Assembly (NCBI RefSeq): GCF_044763875.1
Contig: NZ_JBIWGZ010000006.1
Location: forward strand, 62,001-126,000
Reading direction: 5' to 3'
Source: Rummeliibacillus sp044763875
Lineage (GTDB): Bacteria > Bacillota > Bacilli > Bacillales_A > Planococcaceae
Length of the DNA stretch: 64,000 nt
Positions within the stretch are counted from its first letter, which is position 1; each line of letters begins with the position of its first letter. Shown here piece by piece: positions 1-7,182 of this stretch. The notes beneath the pieces were generated by a model that saw only the letters and a list, made by a program, of their open reading frames with translations, did no database searches and had not been told where the DNA came from. A program made the translations under genes and the position numbers.

Positions 1-1184
1 TCTTCCTCTATATCAACTACACCAACTTCTGAAGAGAAGATAATGTAATCATCCTTTGTGACATAATAGCGTGCAGGTCGTAAACCATTACGATCTAATA
101 TCGCACCAATTTGTTTGCCATCTGTGAAGCAAATAGCTGTTGGCCCATCCCAAGGTTCCATTAAACAGCTTTGGTATTGATAAAACGCCTTTTTCTCATC
201 CGAAATATGTGGATTCTCTGTCCATGGCTCTGGAATCATCATCATTGCTGTTTGTGCAGGTGTACGACCCGCTAATACGAAAAATTCAAACGCATTATCT
301 AACATTGATGAATCACTACCATTTTGGTCTACAATTGGCAACACTTTATCTAGGTCTTCCCCAAAGGCCTCAGAGATAAATTGTTGCTCACGTGCTTTCA
401 TCCAGTTAATATTACCTCGTAATGTATTAATCTCACCATTATGAATAATATAACGATTCGGATGTGCACGTTCCCAAGATGGAAATGTATTTGTACTGTA
501 ACGTGAGTGTACCATCGAAAAAGCAGAAGTGAATCGCTCATCTTGTAAATCTAGATAAAACTCAACCACTTCTTCTGGTGCCAATAACCCCTTAAACACC
601 ATTGTTCGACTTGACATGCTTGCACAGTAAAAGTCTTTGTCATTATTTTTTGCCCATAATTCTGTTTGTTTACGAATCAGATACAGTTTTCTTTCAAAAG
701 CAAGAGAATCATTTGTATTCACAGCCTTGATAAACACTTGACGAACAACTGGTGCAGTTTCCTTCGCAATGTCGCTTAAAGGCTCAGGATTAGTCGGTAC
801 AGTACGCCAGCCAAGTAATTCTTGACCTTCTGCTGCGATGAAATCGTTTAGTTTATTTTCAATTTTCTGTTGTACTTGATCATCTCTGTCGAAAAATAAC
901 ATCCCTACTCCATATTGCCCTACAGCAGGTAATGTCCAATTTATGCAAACGTCACGGAAAAAAGCATCTGGAATTTGGACCATTAATCCTGATCCATCTC
1001 CAGTTTTACCATCACTTCCGCGACCAGCTCTATGATCTAATCTACATAACATTTCCAAGCCTTTCATCACGATGTCATGTGTTGCTTTACCCTGCAATTG
1101 TGCGTAAAGACCGATACCGCATGCATCGTGTTCTAATTGTGGAGAGTATAAACCTTGCGCTGTTGGAATTTGGTGAAATGTCAT
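1..1184 (-). CDS. gltA: Glutamate synthase (NADPH) large subunit, N-terminal part, cut by window edge
   Basis: This gene encodes the large (alpha) subunit of glutamate synthase, which moves the amide nitrogen of glutamine to 2-oxoglutarate. Only the first 394 or so residues lie in the window; the family is about 1500 residues long. The start at 1184 follows a strong GGAGG ribosome binding site. The nucleophilic cysteine of the glutaminase domain is visible as HDACGIG, at about residue 22 and exposed after propeptide removal in this family. RAGRGSDGKTGDGSG and HNGEINTLRGN, both typical of class II glutaminase domains, follow. It diverges from gltC, the usual Bacillus arrangement, so it is probably activated by GltC. 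The gene is called gltA in Bacillus and gltB in enterobacteria. Confidence 0.95.
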   Translation of the reverse strand, partial: MTFHQIPTAQGLYSPQLEHDACGIGLYAQLQGKATHDIVMKGLEMLCRLDHRAGRGSDGKTGDGSGLMVQIPDAFFRDVCINWTLPAVGQYGVGMLFFDRDDQVQQKIENKLNDFIAAEGQELLGWRTVPTNPEPLSDIAKETAPVVRQVFIKAVNTNDSLAFERKLYLIRKQTELWAKNNDKDFYCASMSSRTMVFKGLLAPEEVVEFYLDLQDERFTSAFSMVHSRYSTNTFPSWERAHPNRYIIHNGEINTLRGNINWMKAREQQFISEAFGEDLDKVLPIVDQNGSDSSMLDNAFEFFVLAGRTPAQTAMMMIPEPWTENPHISDEKKAFYQYQSCLMEPWDGPTAICFTDGKQIGAILDRNGLRPARYYVTKDDYIIFSSEVGVVDIEE

Positions 1185-1273
1185 ATGATTCCCTCCTTAT
1201 TAAATAAAAAATGACTTAAATATATTTTAGATTTCCAAATTGATATTAACAATATATAATTTGGATAGTATTA

Positions 1274-1288
1274 ATCTATAAATTAGAT
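1274..1288. promoter_or_regulatory. GltC-type operator (ATCT-N7-AGAT)
   Basis: In the short space between the divergent glutamate synthase gene and gltC is the dyad ATCT-ATAAATT-AGAT. It has the same length and half-sites as Box I recognised by GltC in Bacillus subtilis, and it fits the T-N11-A rule of LysR-type sites. It ends 19 bases before the gltC start codon, consistent with autoregulation together with activation of the glutamate synthase promoter. The match is visible in the sequence; binding is inferred. Confidence 0.7.
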
Positions 1289-1307
1289 AAGTGGGAGATG
1301 ACATGAC

Positions 1308-2210
1308 GTGGAATTACGACAACTGCGGTACTTTGTTGCTGTTGCAGAGAGAGAGCATATATCTGATGCTGCGGAAAATTTGCATGTAGCACAATCAGCA
1401 ATAAGCCGTCAAATTGCCAATTTAGAGGAAGAATTAGGCATTGAATTATTTGAAAGGGTCGGACGGAACGTAAAACTGACACCGATTGGTAAGAATTTCC
1501 TTGAATATACAATTGCTGCGTTACAAGCAATTGATTTTGCAAAAAAACAAGTTGATGAATATTTGGATCCTGAAAAAGGAACAATTAAAATCGGGTTTCC
1601 AACAAGTCTTGCAAATTTTCTATTACCTACTGTCATTTCAGCATTTAAAAAAGAACACCCTAATGTTTCTTTTCATTTACGACAAGGTTCCTATCGTTAT
1701 CTCATTAATGCCGTCAAAGAACGTGAATTGAATTTAGCATTCTTAGGCCCTGTTCCTAAAAAAAATGATTACATTAATACGAAAGTTCTTTTTACAGAAA
1801 ATATCGCGGCACTTGTACCAGCTACTCACCCATTTGCAGACAGAGATGAAATCCAGTTAACTGAGTTGCGTAACGAAGGCTTCGTATTGTTTCCAGAAGG
1901 TTTCATTTTAAACAAAGTTGCGGTAGAAGCTTGTAAATCTGTTGGCTTTACACCAAAAATCAGCTCAGAAGGAGAAGATATGGATGCTCTAAAAGGTTTA
2001 GTAGCAGCGGGTATAGGGGTTAGTCTTTTACCAGAAAGTGCATTCTATGATGCCACACCACGTCGTACATCAAAGTTAACATTAATCGAACCGCCGTTAA
2101 CACGTAACGTGGGTATTATTTATCCGATTAATCGCGAACTATCCCCTTCTGAACAAATTTTCTTGGATTTTGTTAGTAGTTTCTTTTCTAGATTAACTCA
2201 ATTTAAATAA
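1308..2210 (+). CDS. gltC: LysR-family activator of glutamate synthase, GltC
   Basis: This is a 300-residue LysR-type transcription regulator. The N-terminal winged helix-turn-helix (about residues 1-60) reads MELRQLRYFVAVAERE, with AQSAISRQIANLEEELG as the recognition region, very close to Bacillus subtilis GltC. The rest is the usual LysR effector-binding fold. The start is GTG at 1308, with a weak GGGAG-type site upstream. Its position divergent to the glutamate synthase gene and the ATCT-N7-AGAT box between them support the specific GltC assignment over a generic LysR call. Known role: it activates glutamate synthase expression when 2-oxoglutarate is plentiful and represses its own gene. 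Confidence 0.92.
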   Translation: MELRQLRYFVAVAEREHISDAAENLHVAQSAISRQIANLEEELGIELFERVGRNVKLTPIGKNFLEYTIAALQAIDFAKKQVDEYLDPEKGTIKIGFPTSLANFLLPTVISAFKKEHPNVSFHLRQGSYRYLINAVKERELNLAFLGPVPKKNDYINTKVLFTENIAALVPATHPFADRDEIQLTELRNEGFVLFPEGFILNKVAVEACKSVGFTPKISSEGEDMDALKGLVAAGIGVSLLPESAFYDATPRRTSKLTLIEPPLTRNVGIIYPINRELSPSEQIFLDFVSSFFSRLTQFK

Positions 2211-2247
2211 ATCCGATTCGGGGCATTCACCTCCACTTTATTCACAG

Positions 2248-2286
2248 AAAAAGACGTTAGAGCAAATTTCCGCTCTAACGTCTTTT
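2248..2286. terminator. Bidirectional rho-independent terminator between gltC and metQ
   Basis: A near-perfect hairpin with arms AAAGACGTTAGAGC and GCTCTAACGTCTTT is flanked by A-rich and T-rich runs. It can end gltC (plus) and the metNPQ operon (minus), which converge here. Confidence 0.88.
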
Positions 2287-2301
2287 GTTTATAATTATCA
2301 A

Positions 2302-3135
2302 TTATTTTGATACTGGAACGACTGAACCTTTCCATTCTTTGTTGATGAAATCTTGAATTTCTTTAGAGTGTAGTACATCAACTAATTTTTTCACAGCTTT
2401 GTTATCTTTGTTTTCTTTTTTAACTGCAACGACATTTACATAAGGAGAATTGCTATCTTCAAGAGCAATTGCATCTTTTGTTGGTGTTAGGCCTGCATCA
2501 ATCGCGAAGTTAGAGTTGATAACAACTGCATCTCCTTCTTTGTGTTCATACATTTGTACTAACATTTCTGGTGTAGTTTTTGCATCGATTTTTAAGTGTT
2601 TAGGATTTTTGTCGATATCTTTAACTTCAGCAGCTGCTTTATCCACACCTTTTTTCAATGTGATTAAGCCTTTCGCTTCTAACAATGTAAGAATACGTCC
2701 TTGGTCTGATACAGAGTTACTAATTAGGATTGTTGCTCCATCTGGAAGTTTATCTAGAGATTTATATTTTTTAGAGTAGATACCGATTGGTTCGATATGG
2801 ACTCCACCTGCACTAACGAAGTCATAGCCATTGTCTTTAATTTGTTGTTCTAGATATGGTTTATGTTGGAAAAAGTTTGCATCTAAACGGTCCGCTTCAA
2901 GGTCTTTGTTTGGTAATATATAATCTTGGTATTTTTCGATTTCTAAATCGACGCCTTCTTTTTCTAGAATTGGTTTTGCTTTTTCTAAGATTTCTGCGTG
3001 CGGTACATTAGAAGCACCTACTACTAATTTTGTTTCTTTTGAATCACCATTTGAAGTTGATTTATCACCAGTTCCGCAAGCTGCTAAGCTAAATGCTAGT
3101 GATGCTGTTAGAATTCCTGCTACAAGTTTCTTCAT
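2302..3135 (-). CDS. metQ: Methionine ABC transporter substrate-binding lipoprotein
   Basis: A 277-residue NlpA/MetQ-family lipoprotein that captures methionine at the outer face of the membrane. The signal peptide ends in the lipobox LAAC, so Cys20 is the likely lipidated residue, and a Ser/Thr/Lys linker follows. The body carries family features such as GASNVPHAEILE and LDANFFQHKPYLEQ. It is the last gene of the minus-strand metN-metP-metQ operon, 53 bases behind metP. An S-box riboswitch upstream of metN supports methionine, rather than another ligand, as the substrate. Confidence 0.93.
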   Translation of the reverse strand: MKKLVAGILTASLAFSLAACGTGDKSTSNGDSKETKLVVGASNVPHAEILEKAKPILEKEGVDLEIEKYQDYILPNKDLEADRLDANFFQHKPYLEQQIKDNGYDFVSAGGVHIEPIGIYSKKYKSLDKLPDGATILISNSVSDQGRILTLLEAKGLITLKKGVDKAAAEVKDIDKNPKHLKIDAKTTPEMLVQMYEHKEGDAVVINSNFAIDAGLTPTKDAIALEDSNSPYVNVVAVKKENKDNKAVKKLVDVLHSKEIQDFINKEWKGSVVPVSK

Positions 3136-3188
3136 GTCTTTTGCCCCTTTTCTTTTCTTTATGTGAACGTTAAAACGTATACACCAAA

Positions 3189-3857
3189 TTATCGTTTATC
3201 GGTTTTCGCTGATATGAAGTCTCCGATAAATTGAATGATAAATACAATAACTAACACTAATACTGTTGCGACAAATGTTACATCGTTACGACTTCGTTGG
3301 AAGCCATCCATGAACGCTAAATTCCCTAAACCACCTGCACCAATTACACCCGCCATAGCCGTGTAACCGACTAATGCTACAGCTGTTACGGTAATACCTG
3401 AAATTAACGCTGGTAATGACTCTGGAATTAAAACCTTCCAAATGATTGTCCAAGTTTTAGCACCCATAGAACGTGCCGCTTCAATAACACCTTTATCAAT
3501 TTCGCGTAAAGCAATCAGAACCATTCGAGCATAGAATGGAGCAGCACCGATTATTAATGCTGGCAATGCTGCGTTTGCCCCACGAATAGAACCTAACAAA
3601 AATTCTGTAAATGGAATTAAAAGAATAACTAAAATGATAAATGGAATTGATCGGAAAATATTCACAACGGAGCCTGTTAATAAGTTAACAAGTTTATTGG
3701 CCCAAAGTTGTGTTGGACTTGTAAGGAATAACAAGATTCCTAGTAATAATCCAATGATAAATGTAAGAGCTGTTGAAACAGTTGTCATATAGATTGTTTC
3801 TCTGGTTGCTTCCCACATTAGTTCCCAATCTACATTCGGAAAGAGATCATTAAGCAT
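3189..3857 (-). CDS. metP: Methionine ABC transporter permease
   Basis: A 222-residue integral membrane permease of the MetI/MetP type with about five transmembrane segments. The cytoplasmic EAA-loop typical of ABC importers is visible as EAARSMGAKTWTIIWKVLIPE, which contacts the MetN ATPase. The start overlaps the end of metN by 8 bases, indicating translational coupling. Its length matches the Bacillus homologue (yusB/metP). Confidence 0.93.
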   Translation of the reverse strand: MLNDLFPNVDWELMWEATRETIYMTTVSTALTFIIGLLLGILLFLTSPTQLWANKLVNLLTGSVVNIFRSIPFIILVILLIPFTEFLLGSIRGANAALPALIIGAAPFYARMVLIALREIDKGVIEAARSMGAKTWTIIWKVLIPESLPALISGITVTAVALVGYTAMAGVIGAGGLGNLAFMDGFQRSRNDVTFVATVLVLVIVFIIQFIGDFISAKTDKR

Positions 3858-4875
3858 TCTTGATCACCTCCGTTTTAATACCTTGCTCATCTAAAAATTG
3901 CACAGCCTTTGCAACATTTTCATCGCTTCCTTTAATTCGAACAATTAATGTACCGTATGGACCGCTTTTTGTAGGGGAGATATTCCCGTGAACGATATTA
4001 ATATCTACACCAAACTGTCGAATGAGATGCGAAATGACAGGTTGTTCTGTTTTTGAACCGACAAAGAATAATTTAATTAGTTGATCATTTGGATAATTGT
4101 CAATCATCTGAGAAATCGACTCCTTATGACCCGCTGTTTCTGTCACTTGAGAAACGAATTTCTTCGTAACATCTGCTTTAGGAGATTGGAAAACTTCTAA
4201 AACATTACCTTGTTCTACTATTTTCCCAGATTCCATCACTGCAACGCGGTGACAAATTTTGCGAATTACATGCATTTCATGGGTAATTAAAACGATTGTT
4301 AGTCCAAGTTTTTCATTGATACTAACAAGTAAATCTAAAATGGCATCCGTTGTTTCGGGATCAAGCGCTGAAGTCGCTTCATCACAAAGTAACACTTCTG
4401 GGTTATTCGCTAATGCACGAGCAATCCCTACTCGTTGTTTTTGACCGCCTGAAAGTTGTGAAGGATACGCTTTTTCTCGTCCTCTCAAACCAACTAACTC
4501 TATTAATTCAAGCACTCGCTTTTCTCTTTCTGCTTTACTAATACCTGCAATTTCTAGTGGAAAAGCGATATTCTCCTCAACCGTTCTCGACCATAATAAG
4601 TTGAAGTGTTGGAATATCATACTGATCTTATGACGAGCATTTCTTAAGCTTTTTCCCTTAATCGCTGAAATATTCTGTCCATTTACTGTAACCGTACCTG
4701 ATGAAGGTTTTTCTAAACCATTTAGTAAACGGATCATAGTACTTTTACCTGCGCCACTATAACCGATAATGCCAAAAATCTCGCCATCATTTATTGATAA
4801 ATTAACATCATTAACTGCAGTTAGAGATCCATTAGCGGTCTTGTATTTCTTTACTACATTTTCTAGTTGAATCAT
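3850..4875 (-). CDS. metN: Methionine ABC transporter ATP-binding protein
   Basis: The ATPase of the methionine importer. Walker A is GYSGAGKST, the signature motif is LSGGQKQRVGIARAL, Walker B is VLLCDEATSALD and the H-loop is LITHEMH. The C-terminal 75 residues form the NIL domain (PYGTLIVRIKG region) that senses internal methionine in this family and inhibits transport. I place the start at the ATG at 4875 (MIQLENVVKKY), 7 bases after AAGGTGG; a GTG 12 bases upstream overlaps that ribosome binding site and is less likely. Expression is probably controlled by the S-box upstream. Confidence 0.94.
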   Translation of the reverse strand: MIQLENVVKKYKTANGSLTAVNDVNLSINDGEIFGIIGYSGAGKSTMIRLLNGLEKPSSGTVTVNGQNISAIKGKSLRNARHKISMIFQHFNLLWSRTVEENIAFPLEIAGISKAEREKRVLELIELVGLRGREKAYPSQLSGGQKQRVGIARALANNPEVLLCDEATSALDPETTDAILDLLVSINEKLGLTIVLITHEMHVIRKICHRVAVMESGKIVEQGNVLEVFQSPKADVTKKFVSQVTETAGHKESISQMIDNYPNDQLIKLFFVGSKTEQPVISHLIRQFGVDINIVHGNISPTKSGPYGTLIVRIKGSDENVAKAVQFLDEQGIKTEVIKNA

Positions 4876-4940
4876 TGTCAAAACCACCTTCTATATTAAA
4901 TTCTATGTCAACTTTTTATAGTACAAATATGCTATAACAT

Positions 4941-5093
4941 GAAGTGGAATCAGCTTCGCTTTCCGTGGGCGAACCGGCGAGCCTCCTCGCTTGTGCTCCT
5001 GCATCGCTTCGCTAGCTTCGTCGCAGAGACAATCTCGCTGTGGGGTCTCCCTGGCTCGCTTTCCCGCAGGAGTCTTCACTGATTCCACTTCAA
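4941..5093. repeat. Intergenic palindromic repeat, copy R1 (between S-box terminator and metN)
   Basis: This 153-base element starts GAAGTGGAATCAGC and ends with the inverted complement GATTCCACTTC. The interior shows the family blocks CTTTCCGTGGGCGA, GAGCCTCCTCG, GGGGTCTC and CCCGCAGGAGTC. It is one of five related copies in this window (R1-R5) and is longer than R3 and R5 because of an extra GC-rich stretch in the middle. It lies inside the leader transcript of metNPQ, so read-through RNA would contain the folded element. Confidence 0.85.
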
Positions 5094-5214
5094 CAAATTT
5101 GCATAAAAAAATTTTATTATTAAAATTCATGCATTTTGCTAAATTGTGAGAACACCCCAACAAATTGGGTAGAGCCTATTTTCACACCACTACTAATCAA
5201 CCATAATTGCCTGC

Positions 5215-5384
5215 AACGAACAAAAGACCCTTCTGCAAGATTCGCAGAAGGGTCTACCGTACAATATACGAAAACCGTTCTCTCATCTTCCAAAGTTAAA
5301 CTTTGCGTGAATTGGCACCGTGTCACACACTGTGACGGTTGCCGGGCTTCATAGGGCACTTCCCTCCACCTCTCTAAATAAGAG
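5215..5384 (-). promoter_or_regulatory. SAM-I (S-box) riboswitch controlling metNPQ
   Basis: On the minus strand the leader begins CTTATTTAGAGAGGTGGAGG and contains ATGAAGCCCGGCAACC, the two most conserved S-box segments. These are followed by a P3-like hairpin (CACAGTGTGTGAC...GGTGCCAATTC), a P4 stem (AAAGTTTAACTTT) and the closing GATGAGAGAA. The aptamer covers about 5279-5384. Downstream lies a strong terminator (5225-5255). The known mechanism is that bound S-adenosylmethionine favours the terminator and shuts off transport genes. The next gene is metN, 345 bases further on, with a repeat element in between. Confidence 0.95.
5225..5255 (-). terminator. S-box expression-platform terminator
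   Basis: The hairpin has arms AGACCCTTCTGC and GCAGAAGGGTCT and is followed on the minus strand by TTTTG. It is the intrinsic terminator of the SAM riboswitch. Confidence 0.9.
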
Positions 5385-5416
5385 CGACTTAAATATTTAT
5401 TTAATTTATGTTTGAT

Positions 5417-5445
5417 ACTTTACCACTCTATGTGAGTATCGTCAA
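5417..5445 (-). promoter_or_regulatory. Predicted sigma-A promoter of the metNPQ leader
   Basis: On the minus strand a -35 box TTGACG (5440-5445) is spaced 17 bases from a -10 box TAAAGT (5417-5422). Transcription would start just ahead of the S-box. The -35 box overlaps the stop codon region of the upstream thioredoxin-like gene. Confidence 0.6.
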
Positions 5446-5750
5446 TCCTTTTTATGAAATTTTTCGAATAAATAAGAAACGGATTGAAATGCATAAATCT
5501 TATCTCGAATTTTTCCGTCTTCAGCAATCAGTAAACATGGGACGCTTTCAATTTTGTAATCATATGCTATTTGTTCAACATAATTTAAGTTAGCTTTTCC
5601 CATTGGAATATCCGGTAATGTCTGATCCACCACTTCCATCATTTTGGAGGCGACCATACATGTACCACACATTGGGGTGTATAAATAAAATGCGCATAAT
5701 TGCTCACTTTCCTTCATATTCTCCCATTGTTCTATTGTCCATTCTTGCAT
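5442..5750 (-). CDS. yusE: Thioredoxin-like protein (YusE type)
   Basis: A 102-residue protein with a thioredoxin fold. The redox motif CGTC lies at about residues 28-31 (YTPMCGTCMVASKMM), and the cis-proline region reads SVPCLLIAEDGKI. No signal peptide is seen, so it should act in the cytoplasm. Its place between metNPQ and a Toprim gene matches yusE in Bacillus subtilis. The precise substrate is unknown. The stop codon overlaps the predicted -35 box of the metNPQ promoter. Confidence 0.8.
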   Translation of the reverse strand: MQEWTIEQWENMKESEQLCAFYLYTPMCGTCMVASKMMEVVDQTLPDIPMGKANLNYVEQIAYDYKIESVPCLLIAEDGKIRDKIYAFQSVSYLFEKFHKKD

Positions 5751-5762
5751 AAATTGTCATTC

Positions 5763-6104
5763 CTATTCTATAAGATACACTGGATGAATCTTGAAATCTG
5801 CAGCTAATAATATTCTAGCCAAATATTTTCTAGGCGTGGCCTCTACTTGCTTATATAAAGAAAGCGTACGTAAATGACACGCTTCTGGATATTCTTTTTT
5901 CATTAAAGCACGTAAACAGTCACCCGAATAATCTTCGTCAAAAAATGCATATAAATCATATTCTTCGTAGGGGTAAATCAGCTCTTCTAATTTACTCGCA
6001 CTAATTGTCCCATTCGTACAAAGGATTGGAATATTTTCTGCTAATAGGGGTTGGATTTGCAATTTATCTTGCCTGCCTTCAACAATGAGCACTTTGTCAG
6101 ACAT
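5763..6104 (-). CDS. yusF: Small Toprim-domain protein (YusF type)
   Basis: A 113-residue protein made almost entirely of a Toprim domain, the metal-binding catalytic fold of primases and topoisomerases. The glutamate motif VEGRQDK is near the N-terminus and the DxD-type motif appears as FDEDYSG. The function is not established; small stand-alone Toprim proteins may act in RNA or DNA processing. It sits between the thioredoxin-like gene and gcvH, the order seen for yusF in Bacillus subtilis. Confidence 0.8.
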   Translation of the reverse strand: MSDKVLIVEGRQDKLQIQPLLAENIPILCTNGTISASKLEELIYPYEEYDLYAFFDEDYSGDCLRALMKKEYPEACHLRTLSLYKQVEATPRKYLARILLAADFKIHPVYLIE

Positions 6105-6198
6105 GCCGATTCCTCCTTACAGTTAATCCCGAATTAACGGGCAGTAATACCCCCACTGATGGAAGTTTCACTTTATCCAAATCAAGGCATATATACAT

Positions 6199-6230
6199 AA
6201 AAACGCCAACACAAAAGTGTGGCGCTTTTA
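6199..6230 (-). terminator. Terminator after gcvH
   Basis: A hairpin AAACGCCAACAC / GTGTGGCGCTTTT with a four-base loop, followed by a T-run on the minus strand, 10 bases after the gcvH stop. Confidence 0.88.
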
Positions 6231-6239
6231 CTAGTATCG

Positions 6240-6620
6240 TTATTCTTCGATTAGTTCTGCGTATTTTTCAGCTGTAAGTAATTTTTCGATTTGAGAAGCA
6301 TCAGTAGGTTCAAGAACGACCATCCAAGCTTTCTCATATGGAGATTCGTTAACGAATTCTGGGCTGTCTTCTAATTCTTCGTTGATTTCCACAACTTTAC
6401 CTGAAATTGGTGCATAAAGTTCTGAAACTGTTTTTACAGATTCAACACTACCAAATGGCTCATCTGCTACTAATTCGTCTCCTACTTGAGGTAGTTCAAC
6501 GAATACGATATCACCAAGTTCAGATTGTGCAAATTCTGTAATACCAATGCGTACTTTGCCATCTTCTGTTTTAACCCATTCGTGTTCTTCTGAGTAACGT
6601 AATTCTGCTGGTATGCTCAT
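6240..6620 (-). CDS. gcvH: Glycine cleavage system H protein
   Basis: A 126-residue lipoyl carrier. The lysine of ESVKTVSELYAPISG is the lipoylation site, and the N-terminal RYSEEHEWVK and C-terminal ESPYEKAWM segments are diagnostic of the family. H protein shuttles the aminomethyl group among the P, T and L proteins and, in Bacillus, also relays lipoyl groups to 2-oxoacid dehydrogenases. I prefer the ATG at 6620 over the preceding TTG because the GGAGGG site is better spaced. A dedicated terminator follows. Confidence 0.95.
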   Translation of the reverse strand: MSIPAELRYSEEHEWVKTEDGKVRIGITEFAQSELGDIVFVELPQVGDELVADEPFGSVESVKTVSELYAPISGKVVEINEELEDSPEFVNESPYEKAWMVVLEPTDASQIEKLLTAEKYAELIEE

Positions 6621-6700
6621 CAATTAACCCTCCAAATATGTATTAATATACACTTCAATTTTGACATATTCTTAATATAAAAACAAGTCATTCAATTCTC

Positions 6701-7057
6701 TTATTTCCACGTATTTTCAAATTCATTTTCTTTAAATCCCAATGTTATTTTTTGACCATCTGTGACAATCGGTCTTTTTATTAACATGCCATCTGAAGCA
6801 AGTAAATCTAACTGTTCATCATCAGACATTTCATTTAGGCGATCTTTTAATTGCAGTTCACGGTACTTCATCCCTGATGTATTAAAGAATTTTTTTAATG
6901 GTAAACCACTCATTTTCCAATAGTTTGCCAGTTCTTCTTTTGTTGGGGTTTCTTCTACAATATGCTGTAGAGTGAATTCAACGTCATTTTCTTTTAGCCA
7001 AGCTTGTGCTTTTCTACAAGTCGTGCATTTTGGATATTGAATTATTTTAATCGTCAT
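6701..7057 (-). CDS. yusI: ArsC/Spx-family protein (YusI type)
   Basis: A 118-residue member of the ArsC/Spx superfamily. The N-terminal redox motif CTTC occurs in YPKCTTCRKAQAWL, and the C-terminal family segment LLASDGMLIKRPIVTDG is intact. It is more likely the YusI-type arsenate-reductase-like protein than Spx itself, because its position between gcvH and fadE matches yusI. True arsenate reductase activity is not shown for this subgroup. Confidence 0.82.
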   Translation of the reverse strand: MTIKIIQYPKCTTCRKAQAWLKENDVEFTLQHIVEETPTKEELANYWKMSGLPLKKFFNTSGMKYRELQLKDRLNEMSDDEQLDLLASDGMLIKRPIVTDGQKITLGFKENEFENTWK

Positions 7058-7127
7058 CTAAAAGCTCCTTTTAAACTGGATTTCTTTCTCACTCAATTGT
7101 AGAGAGTCTTCCGTTTACACGCAAGAA

Positions 7128-7155
7128 ATCCGATCACTATTTATAATGACCGGAT
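7128..7155 (-). terminator. Probable terminator after fadE
   Basis: A ten-pair stem ATCCGGTCAT / GTGATCGGAT (with G-T pairs) lies 28 bases past the fadE stop. The following run is TTTCTT, weaker than usual. Confidence 0.5.
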
Positions 7156-7182
7156 ATCTCTTTTTTATTCAAATTTTATTCA

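Noticed and set aside
932..1207. 91-codon plus-strand frame over glutamate synthase
   Set aside because: It is antisense to a strongly recognisable glutamate synthase reading frame.
5136..5359. Open reading frames on both strands over the SAM riboswitch
   Set aside because: They overlap a clear S-box aptamer and terminator and have no ribosome binding sites.
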